A DNA stretch of 64,000 nt, from contig LTDK01000160.1 in the NCBI GenBank assembly GCA_001642415.1, forward strand, positions 385 through 64,384, in the 5' to 3' direction. This stretch comes from Nematocida ironsii (Eukaryota; Microsporidia). The position numbers were made by a program, and so were the translations under genes. A model generated the notes under the pieces. The model saw nothing but the letters and a program-made list of their open reading frames with translations. It made no database searches and was not told where the DNA came from. How positions within the stretch are numbered: position 1 is the first letter of the stretch; every line of letters begins with the position of its first letter. This document shows positions 18,336-26,607 of this stretch, in pieces.

Positions 18336-21236
18336 CTAATTACTCATAAGATTTATCAATAAATCACAGCATAGCTTGGAATTTGATATAAATTTATGCC
18401 ATTGGGGCTCCAACCGTATGTGCAAAATATGTACATTTTCCACGTTTTCTTGCTTTAAGCTGTTAAAAGGTGCCATATCCATTTTCTTATTTTTCTTATA
18501 ATAGGCGTATAGTGTTTCTTTCCCAGATGGGCTGCATCCACAAAAATATATACTTTTACTGGCACCTTCTGTTTCTGGATCTGAATTTGCATCTTGCGTA
18601 ACAATAATCTGAGCTTTTAGACTTGGCGATTTTTTCAAGGAGGGATCTTTTAATTTGTTTGCTTCCTTCGTGCTATATATATTTGAATATCCCCAAATTG
18701 AAGGGATTCGAGCAATGTAACTATTTAAATACTCTTTTCTGAAATCAAAGAAGAACTTAGCATGCGCAGATGAAGAGATTAGAGAATCAATTGACGTAAT
18801 AGTTGATTTCTCTAAGTCCACATACATACCGGAATAAATAGGAAAATCTTCTATTACTTCAATTATATAAGGATACTGTGGAGCAAAACAATTTAATTGT
18901 TTTATCGGCTCTATCTCCTTGTATTTAACTATTTGGGAATTGATTGAATTCCCACTGGCACACAGCTGAGAGATAGCACTAATCTTGAAATTACTTATAC
19001 TCTTAAAAAGCAATTCATTCAAAAAAAGGGGGACTCTTAATATACTGCCATTCACTATAGGATTCTCTGTTGTAAATTCAACCAGGAAAAGCATCTCATT
19101 CTCATTTGAATTTTCCTTATTTAAATTTTCAGAAAATAGTGGAATGTAGTATATAAAAGGAACTAAATCATTATCAAGTAACTTTTTAAATGAAAAATTA
19201 TGCTTGTCACTTTCATTAGACCATTTCCGAGTTTTTTTATGATATAAAATTATATGTGTGTATTTTTCTTCTAGTCCGTGCATTTCTACAGCATATTTCA
19301 ATATGTCCATAGCAGTTAGCTGGTCTTCGTATTTACGTGGCAAGTAGTGAGTATATCTTTTCTGCTCAGAGTTATTTATAACATAGAACTCAAAATTACT
19401 TGGGATTTCTGGACTGTCTATTAGAAACGGCATTTCTGACTGGCTTACTAAGCATTTTATATCCTTATCAAACATTGGACTCTTTATGCCATGATTCCAT
19501 AAAAGAAGCTTTTCCTCTTCTATAATTTTTTTTCCCCATAGTTCTATTATTTTGCCCTTCGGGTTATCTGAATTTTGTTCCTTAGTACTCACTGAGTCAT
19601 TATTATATGGAATTTCTTTCTTTGTTTCGTCATTGTGAATAATTTTGCTTTCTTCTTCTCCTTCGTTATATACAAAGAATGGAGTAGACTCATAAAATGC
19701 GCAAATTGCATTGTATAAATCTATGTACACTAGATGATATCTATCATACTCACCAGCATGTATGGAATAAAATACTTCTCTTTCGCTCATAATCTGTTCA
19801 AACTGCAGTTCAATTTCTTTAATGCGGATTAAATAATCTCTGTTGTTGCATAGTTCTCGGAAATTACTGGAATATACCCTGTGTATTTCTGCAATATCCT
19901 TAAGTGTTGTCAGTATATAGTATAACATTAGAAACCCAGAACTATTGCTTGTGTTGGTTGAGAACCAGTTGTTTATATGATAATGTCTATCATCTTTCTT
20001 ATCCATTATACGAGCAGCAGATGTCTTAATTGTTTCCAAATTTATTACATAGGATAAATCATATATTATTTCTGGAATGGTTAGAAGGGATTCTAATGCT
20101 TTCTTTACATTGTTGTTCATATTAAAAATATCCATAAAACAGTTATCCAAAAGTAACTTATCTTGATTATAATAATTCTTTAGTCTTACTAGAATGTCTC
20201 CTATTGTAAGATTTAAATTGTTGGAATCTTCTGGCATGCTCAGTGCTTCTTTCTCATCATTGTATATCCTAGGCCCATGAACATCTATAAACATTTTTAG
20301 CTGTACTATATCTGTTTTGGTTATTTGGCTTTTTGGGTGGTCAAATATGTACTGGTATTTACTGACTTCATTTGTAGTACACTCGCGCTCTATTTCAGAA
20401 ATTAATAATTTTCTTTCTTGTATAGACCTCCCAAGAAGAAAAACAAATTCATAAATTGTGTATTCTACACACTTATTAAAGGATTCTGCTATGACTTCTT
20501 CTGGGTTGCGAATTGAGTTTATTACATCTTTCATATATATTAATGGATTAAAATTAATTTTAGATACTTCATTGCACATATCTGTATCAACATCGGCCTC
20601 TGCGCAATCTTGGTGGTTATTCGACTGCAAAGAAGCATTTTTTGTATCAAAAGAATCTAGTTTCTCTTTAAAATCTACTGAACCCCCTTCTTTTATAGAC
20701 ATGTTTTCTTTTTCTAATCGGTTTCTTGTCTCTTTGGTGGCTTTGTCCATTTTTTTATCATTCATGACAATAAAATTGTTATCCTTAGTTACTTCAATTT
20801 TAAGTTGACTTTTAAATCTCTTATTGCTATTATAAGGCGCTCTGTTACTTTTTGCTCCATCCAATGCAGAAGCTTTCTGGTTTGGAGTTGGTAAGACAGA
20901 TATAGAAGCACTAACTATGTCATTTGTGTTCTTGTTTCTTTCTTTTTTTGTATCCACCCGTCCCAGTAAATTTTCTCTAGAAACCAAATGGCTTTTTATT
21001 TCTCTATTGTCTGCATCTTCCTTTCTGTTTTGCATTTTTTCTAATTCATCTTTTCTTGCTATATCCTTGTTATCTGGTTCAGTCGCATTTTTGTTTTTCT
21101 GGGATTTAAAATAAATAGTAGCTGAAGCCAACCCAATTGCTATAAACAAAACACTTCCTATTATTATATATGCTTTCTTTTCTGTAAAAAAAAATCTCAT
21201 TGCTTTATAGAGAATTCTTCTATTTAAACACTTCAT
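18336..21236 (-). CDS. Large single-pass membrane protein, unknown function
   Basis: A 966-aa protein. After a basic N-terminus (~22 residues with 'NRRILYKAMRFFFTEKK') there is one hydrophobic segment 'AYIIIGSVLFIAIGLASATIYF' at residues ~23-44, followed by a Lys/Asp-rich low-complexity stretch to ~200 and a long globular region. The arrangement is that of a signal anchor. No catalytic motif is recognised; a faint resemblance of 'ISAISQLCASGNSINS' to the ubiquitin-protease His-box region is not supported by a Cys box. It lies tandem, 455 nt from another ~965-aa single-anchor protein. Exposure to the host or the ER lumen is likely, function unknown. Confidence 0.75.
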   Translation of the reverse strand: MKCLNRRILYKAMRFFFTEKKAYIIIGSVLFIAIGLASATIYFKSQKNKNATEPDNKDIARKDELEKMQNRKEDADNREIKSHLVSRENLLGRVDTKKERNKNTNDIVSASISVLPTPNQKASALDGAKSNRAPYNSNKRFKSQLKIEVTKDNNFIVMNDKKMDKATKETRNRLEKENMSIKEGGSVDFKEKLDSFDTKNASLQSNNHQDCAEADVDTDMCNEVSKINFNPLIYMKDVINSIRNPEEVIAESFNKCVEYTIYEFVFLLGRSIQERKLLISEIERECTTNEVSKYQYIFDHPKSQITKTDIVQLKMFIDVHGPRIYNDEKEALSMPEDSNNLNLTIGDILVRLKNYYNQDKLLLDNCFMDIFNMNNNVKKALESLLTIPEIIYDLSYVINLETIKTSAARIMDKKDDRHYHINNWFSTNTSNSSGFLMLYYILTTLKDIAEIHRVYSSNFRELCNNRDYLIRIKEIELQFEQIMSEREVFYSIHAGEYDRYHLVYIDLYNAICAFYESTPFFVYNEGEEESKIIHNDETKKEIPYNNDSVSTKEQNSDNPKGKIIELWGKKIIEEEKLLLWNHGIKSPMFDKDIKCLVSQSEMPFLIDSPEIPSNFEFYVINNSEQKRYTHYLPRKYEDQLTAMDILKYAVEMHGLEEKYTHIILYHKKTRKWSNESDKHNFSFKKLLDNDLVPFIYYIPLFSENLNKENSNENEMLFLVEFTTENPIVNGSILRVPLFLNELLFKSISNFKISAISQLCASGNSINSQIVKYKEIEPIKQLNCFAPQYPYIIEVIEDFPIYSGMYVDLEKSTITSIDSLISSSAHAKFFFDFRKEYLNSYIARIPSIWGYSNIYSTKEANKLKDPSLKKSPSLKAQIIVTQDANSDPETEGASKSIYFCGCSPSGKETLYAYYKKNKKMDMAPFNSLKQENVENVHILHIRLEPQWHKFISNSKLCCDLLINLMSN

Positions 21237-21691
21237 CTGATATAAGATTTAAATATAGAATATTTCTAAACAAATCACACTTAATACATTTGGCTTCATT
21301 TATTACTAGTTTTTAGCGCCTATCTTTGCGTTTAAGACCATTTATAGTTAGTAAAATGCATAAACAATATGAAGATACACAATATGGCAATTATAGCACA
21401 TGCATATAATAGCATCATTTATTGAGAAGTTAAAATGTACATAAATTATAACATATACATTCTTTAATATATATTTTAGAGGAAAAATACCTCTTACAAT
21501 TGTGTTTTCTGCATATTTGTGTTCTATACATAAAAATAAAAGTGTATGTTTTTCTAATATGTATAGTATAGTGAAGAGTTTTTATTCAGTTAATAAAAAT
21601 AAAGAATAAATATATAATAATAGAATTCAAATAAAAGAAGCAAGGATATAACCAAGTACATTTATTGCATTAATAATAGCACATGATGGTT
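21237..21691. other. Intergenic, nothing recognised
   Basis: AT-rich 455-nt spacer between two tandem minus-strand genes. No RNA gene, repeat or CGGGTTAT motif seen. Confidence 0.4.
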
Positions 21692-24586
21692 TTATGCAAT
21701 AGCAAGAAGGATTCCAATGTTTCCATTAATAATTTTGGGCACTGTTTGCACTGAGAATATATCGCCGGTTTCTTTAGCAAAGATCTTTGCGTTTTCTTTC
21801 AGCTCTTGAATATTGATTTTAAACTTCTTCACACCAAGATATGTATCTGAGGTGTATGCACCATATTCTTTTACAAGGACACGTGCAATAGGGTAGTGTG
21901 GGAAAGTTTCAACCAGTATGTTCAAAAATGCAGTAGAGTCCTCCTTAATAGAAGGAAGGTTCAGTATTTGTGCAAGTATTAGTCGAAGTGACTTTTCATT
22001 AACTGATGCGGCAGGGCTTTCCTTTCCTAGCTCTATGTAGTCTAGGTCAAGTGTTTCTTTAAAGGCACCGCATTGGATAGATATCTTGCAGGTGGTTTCT
22101 TCTGCCTTTGACTTAACCTTCTTCTCTAACATTTCAATATTAAAGCTAAGAGAATGGCCGGTTGTGCACTCCATGAGCATGAAAACAATTGGATGCGAGA
22201 TTGACAGGGTCTTGAATCGTTCAAAGCCAGATAGCCACTCAAAGAATGAATCTTCTATCTTGTGTGAATCTGTGTTCAGCGCTATTTCCATTAGATTGTC
22301 TCTCTTAATAGTATTTAAAATTGGTCGGGATAAGAAGTACAACCTGTAGTATAAATAGTCAACTACATTTATCGAAGCGTTTTCTATCGTATCCACATAT
22401 TTGTTGTGTGCAACAGATACTCCACGCCAAGCAACCAAGTCTTTCTTATTGAAAATTCCGAAAAATACATTAGATTTGAGCGCCTTTCGGATATTATCAA
22501 CCAAGTTCTTGTTTTTATAGTTATAGAATGTAGTGTGAACTTCTTTTTTCCCAGCTTCTTCTTTTTCAACTGCTAGTTTTAAGAATAGAGACTCTCCAAT
22601 AAGAAGAGATGAACACTTCACTGCGCCAAGTTTACTATCTGAAAGATGCCCATAAAGAACATCCAGCACATCTTGTGACTCCTTTGGGCATTCTTTTATA
22701 TGCATGGGGTCTTTTAATAGCTCTGGCTTACAGGTACCCAAAAACTTTCGTTCTGTTACAATTTCATCAAGTGCAGAAGATGCCTCTGGTTTTAAGCTAC
22801 ACGTGGTAAAGGCAAAGGACTGCATAAATGTGCATAGCCATGGCTCTTTAGTATCTTTTTCTAGTGCAGCATTAATCCCCACCAACATATCAAATTCGTA
22901 TACACTAGTGAACTCTAACTGATTTTCTGGGTTATATACTCTAATGTATCCAGAAATATGCGCATTCTCCTGTTCAATATCTATTACAATAGCGCTGTCT
23001 GGCTTTTTATACTCAAGAGTCTGTAAGCAGTTTCTAGCAGTTTGTATAAACTCAGAGCTTGCTGTGTTTGAAAAAATAACAAATTGGTCAAAAATAGGCG
23101 CTAGAATAAGAGCTTCTTTCACCGTGCATGGTGCATATAGAGTTGTTCCACATGCGGAAAATGACTCAATGGTATTGTTCTTGGCAACTATTCTAATAGA
23201 AATAGGCCGTTTGTTATAATTCCAACTGCACAATGAGGACAAGAAGCTCAGGCCATATATCTCTTCACTTCCATAGTACTTTCCTTGGTTTGGATTCTTC
23301 TTTTCTCTTCCTGGCAATCTAATTAGCTCTCTGAAATATTTTAATGCAGAATCATAGAACCTTTCAACTGATCTATTTGGGGTGGCAGAGAATGCGACTA
23401 AAAGTTCATCCTTCTGGATTCTCTTCTTTGGAGTACCAAATAAGGAAAAGAAGTGGGCTAGCTTATACTTTCCAATGGCTTCAGCACACTCCTGCTTATT
23501 TGTGTTGCAGTAGTTAATTGTGTAAATAGAAGTTCTAGCCCCCTTAAGCAGCTTTCTGCTAACCATTTGAGATTCACATGTAGTCATATTTTGGTTTTTG
23601 CTAGAAAGATTGCTTATATTGATGTGAGAAGGCGCTGCTATGGAAAATAAGAATTCTACACTCTCTCCTCTTTTAAGCCCGCATATGGATCTGCATGCTT
23701 CTTTAAGGGATGCGCGTAGACTGTACCCCATATATTTGAAATACTCCTCAAGCTTCTCTATGTACTCCTGCTTCTCGCTTTGGGTTACAATTTGCAGCCT
23801 AAATCTATGAGTAGTGCATGAGTTAAGCCCTTCTGCAAATATACTGCACACAAACGGTACTTTCTTTGAAACACACGTGTTTGGGGATGTAATTCTTAGT
23901 GTGATGAATAGAATTCTGTCATTTGCAATCTCTTCAGCTAAAAATTGCATGTATTTTTCGTCAAAGTTTGAGTACAGTGTCTTGATCCCATCTATGCATT
24001 CTGTCATTTTTTCAGTCGTATCATACATAAAACTCTGCGGGTATGTTTTTACAGAATTGAGCAGCTTATTATAGAGCGATTCATCCTCATAAAATGAGCA
24101 ATCCGAGCATCTCCCACAAAGATTGTCATTGCATGTTTTTGAGGGAGTGTATATACTCTGTTTATACACATTTAGTAAATCCTCTATCATTATTTTCTCT
24201 GTTATTTCTGTTATAATAGTGCTAAGATTATTTTTTGCATGCAAGTGAAAGTTGCTGCACTCCAATTCACCAGAGCCCGGCTCTACATTGCTTACACCCT
24301 TGACGTTCATTTCTGCTAGTATGGATTCTGGCAGCGCGCGCTTTTGTGCACTATTTGCTTTCATTTCATCTGGTTCATTTGATGGCGGAAGATCACTTCC
24401 TTTCCGGTCCAATGGCCCCATCATATAGTATATATAGTATAAAACAATCATAACAACCGATGCGATTGTTCCTATTGCGAAAAGAGCGTATTTAAGTAAT
24501 TTTCTTCCTCTTACGTATCTCTTAAATCTAACTAACTGCTCAGATATAAAAGATCTCCGTTGCTCATGCTGCTGATCATTTTGCAT
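21692..24586 (-). CDS. Large single-pass membrane protein with Cys-rich segment, unknown function
   Basis: A 964-aa protein. A basic N-terminal tail ('VRFKRYVRGRKLLK') precedes one membrane helix, 'YALFAIGTIASVVMIVLYYIYYM', at residues ~32-55; the rest is a large soluble domain. A Cys cluster 'CNDNLCGRCSDCSFY' at ~150-165 and further single cysteines suggest disulphides in a lumenal or exposed domain. Length and anchor position match the gene downstream (18336-21236), but I see no shared blocks, so common ancestry is not claimed. Codon use is less AT-biased than in the large-family genes. Its ATG is 43 nt from that of Rab GDI on the other strand. Confidence 0.75.
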   Translation of the reverse strand: MQNDQQHEQRRSFISEQLVRFKRYVRGRKLLKYALFAIGTIASVVMIVLYYIYYMMGPLDRKGSDLPPSNEPDEMKANSAQKRALPESILAEMNVKGVSNVEPGSGELECSNFHLHAKNNLSTIITEITEKIMIEDLLNVYKQSIYTPSKTCNDNLCGRCSDCSFYEDESLYNKLLNSVKTYPQSFMYDTTEKMTECIDGIKTLYSNFDEKYMQFLAEEIANDRILFITLRITSPNTCVSKKVPFVCSIFAEGLNSCTTHRFRLQIVTQSEKQEYIEKLEEYFKYMGYSLRASLKEACRSICGLKRGESVEFLFSIAAPSHINISNLSSKNQNMTTCESQMVSRKLLKGARTSIYTINYCNTNKQECAEAIGKYKLAHFFSLFGTPKKRIQKDELLVAFSATPNRSVERFYDSALKYFRELIRLPGREKKNPNQGKYYGSEEIYGLSFLSSLCSWNYNKRPISIRIVAKNNTIESFSACGTTLYAPCTVKEALILAPIFDQFVIFSNTASSEFIQTARNCLQTLEYKKPDSAIVIDIEQENAHISGYIRVYNPENQLEFTSVYEFDMLVGINAALEKDTKEPWLCTFMQSFAFTTCSLKPEASSALDEIVTERKFLGTCKPELLKDPMHIKECPKESQDVLDVLYGHLSDSKLGAVKCSSLLIGESLFLKLAVEKEEAGKKEVHTTFYNYKNKNLVDNIRKALKSNVFFGIFNKKDLVAWRGVSVAHNKYVDTIENASINVVDYLYYRLYFLSRPILNTIKRDNLMEIALNTDSHKIEDSFFEWLSGFERFKTLSISHPIVFMLMECTTGHSLSFNIEMLEKKVKSKAEETTCKISIQCGAFKETLDLDYIELGKESPAASVNEKSLRLILAQILNLPSIKEDSTAFLNILVETFPHYPIARVLVKEYGAYTSDTYLGVKKFKINIQELKENAKIFAKETGDIFSVQTVPKIINGNIGILLAIA

Positions 24587-24629
24587 AATTAAAAATGAGG
24601 AAAACTTGGGATTTTCTTAAAAATAAACA
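24587..24629. promoter_or_regulatory. 43-nt divergent promoter region
   Basis: Only 43 nt separate the ATGs of the 964-aa membrane protein (minus) and Rab GDI (plus). The segment is A/T-rich with a central GGAAAAC-TTGGGATTTTC imperfect inverted element. Either transcription starts inside the opposite coding region or both 5' leaders are almost absent. Confidence 0.45.
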
Positions 24630-26024
24630 ATGGAAGGGCAGGCAGAAAAAGAAATTTACGATGCAATTATTCTGGGCACTGGAATCAAAGAGTCCATTCT
24701 AGCGGGATTGCTCTCAAACACAGGGGCTAAAGTTATGCAAATGGATTCATCCCCTGTTTATGGGTCTTCCTCAAGAACTATTCAATATACTGACTTTGTG
24801 CAGGAAATGGCAAACAAATTTCCGATGCAGTCCCAGTTTGTAAATATATTTGGAGAAAAGGAAGCGTCTAAAATATGCATAGACCTAACTCCAAAGATAT
24901 TTCTGGCAGATGAGGGCTTAATTAAAATTATTGCAGAGCACAATCTGGCACACTGCATTGAGTTTTCAATCATTTCAGAGCAGTACATTATAAAAGATGA
25001 AAAGCCAATTCTTATTCCAACCACAAAAACAGCAGCACTAACAAGCAAGCTGTGTGGGCCGCTTCAAATAATTAAGCTGCACCGGTTTGTGAGTATGATT
25101 AAAGGATTCTACAATGCGGAGGACAGAGAAAAACAGTCTATGACCGCGCAGTGGAAAACTGTGCACGATTTGTATGAGTACTATGGAATATCACACTCAC
25201 TTAGATCTATAATTGGGCACGGAATAGCACTGTACACATCTGATGAGTATTTGAAAAGCGAGCCGTCTGAGTTTATACACAGACTTACCACGTACTTTAG
25301 AAGTGTAGCAAGAATAAATGGGGAAAAAACAGGAGGGAACTCGCCGTTTTTGTACCCAAAGTATGGAATAAGCGAAATATCCCAGGGCTTTGCAAGGCTA
25401 TCTGCAGTAAAAGGAGGAGTAACCAGGATGGGAACAGAGATACTTAAGATGGATATGAAGAATGGTGCACATATTCTTGATATAAAAACAGAAGGGCAGA
25501 AAGACACTGTGTATACCAAGTTCATTATTGCAAATGACCAATACTATGCAACTGTTCCAGATGTCAATACCAAGAAGGTATACACGCTTAGGGGAGTGTA
25601 CATACTTAAAGCTCTGCCAAACTCCAGAAGCAAGCAGGCGATGCTTGTGCTGCCAGGGCACCCTGGCATTTTCCTTCTAGTAATAGGGAAAGACGAAGAA
25701 ATGTGCCCAGAGGGATATTCTATAGCATACATAACAGCAGAGTACAGTGGAACAGAAGAGGAGCTAGAGAGCATAAAGAGCTCATACGAAATACCGTATT
25801 TTCTCAAAGAGATAGTTGCACCTGCTGTAAATCAACTATACGCATGGAAATATTCGATTATGCAGCAATTTGTATGGATAGACGAGGCATCTGAGGGGAT
25901 TACAGATTTAATCGATAAAAATGTAATTTCTCTTAAGCCAATGGACAATACTGTTGACTTTAGAACTGTGCTAGCAGAAGTAGAGCATGTATACAGTTTA
26001 TTTTCCAGCACAATAAAGATGTAG
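24630..26024 (+). CDS. GDI1: Rab GDP-dissociation inhibitor
   Basis: A 464-aa GDI/REP family protein that extracts prenylated GDP-bound Rab proteins from membranes and recycles them. 'YDAIILGTGIKESILAGLLSNTGAKVMQMD' at residues ~10-39 is the FAD-like Rossmann entry. 'YGSSSRTIQ' replaces the usual 'YGGESAS'. 'FLYPKYGISEISQGFARLSAVKGG' matches the GDI block 'P.YGLGELPQGFARLSA..GG'. 'GHGIALY' and 'HRLTTYFRSVARI' are the other recognisable blocks. Length is like yeast Gdi1 (451 aa), favouring GDI over the longer Rab escort protein. Confidence 0.95.
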   Translation: MEGQAEKEIYDAIILGTGIKESILAGLLSNTGAKVMQMDSSPVYGSSSRTIQYTDFVQEMANKFPMQSQFVNIFGEKEASKICIDLTPKIFLADEGLIKIIAEHNLAHCIEFSIISEQYIIKDEKPILIPTTKTAALTSKLCGPLQIIKLHRFVSMIKGFYNAEDREKQSMTAQWKTVHDLYEYYGISHSLRSIIGHGIALYTSDEYLKSEPSEFIHRLTTYFRSVARINGEKTGGNSPFLYPKYGISEISQGFARLSAVKGGVTRMGTEILKMDMKNGAHILDIKTEGQKDTVYTKFIIANDQYYATVPDVNTKKVYTLRGVYILKALPNSRSKQAMLVLPGHPGIFLLVIGKDEEMCPEGYSIAYITAEYSGTEEELESIKSSYEIPYFLKEIVAPAVNQLYAWKYSIMQQFVWIDEASEGITDLIDKNVISLKPMDNTVDFRTVLAEVEHVYSLFSSTIKM

Positions 26025-26607
26025 CCAGATATACTAGTTTAAACCCAGCCTGTTACTAGAAACTACTATATCTGTGGCTATATAGCAGTATAATTGAATA
26101 AATATCTGATGATTTGTTTAAATGTGTTGACTATGTATTTAAATAAAGCGGCCCTTTGTTGATTTTTGTGTTATAATATAGGCTATTACTTGTACTATTG
26201 ATTTTACTAGTAATATATATGTTTGGCATTGGGGTGCTCTTTCTATAAGCTTTCCATTACCTATTAATATAACCAGAAGATTTGCAAAAACCAATCTTTA
26301 AGCGGATGTGTTATACTAATATAATTGTGTTTGGCAATAGAAATAAGATAATTAAGGTGGACAAGAAAATACTTAGTATTATTTCATAATCACATATAAT
26401 TTCTAGTTATTCAAATTGTAAGACGGGTAGGAAGTGTGTTAAAAGAAATGCTTTATTCTTATTTTTCTGATGACAGTAGACATGCAGGCGTGGAATTAAA
26501 TTGCTAAAAGCATATTCATTCACTCTGTGTTCTAAAGTCTTCTTCTTCTGTTATAAGCTATACGAGGTGTTTAAAACGTTTGAACTTGGCATATAATTCT
26601 GGGCATA
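26025..26607. other. Intergenic, nothing recognised
   Basis: Convergent AT-rich spacer of about 580 nt. No motif of the CGGGTTAT class and no RNA gene recognised. Confidence 0.4.

Noticed and set aside
18900..18990. Possible ubiquitin-specific protease His-box in the 966-aa membrane protein
   Set aside because: No Cys box and no GHY motif; the resemblance is a few residues.
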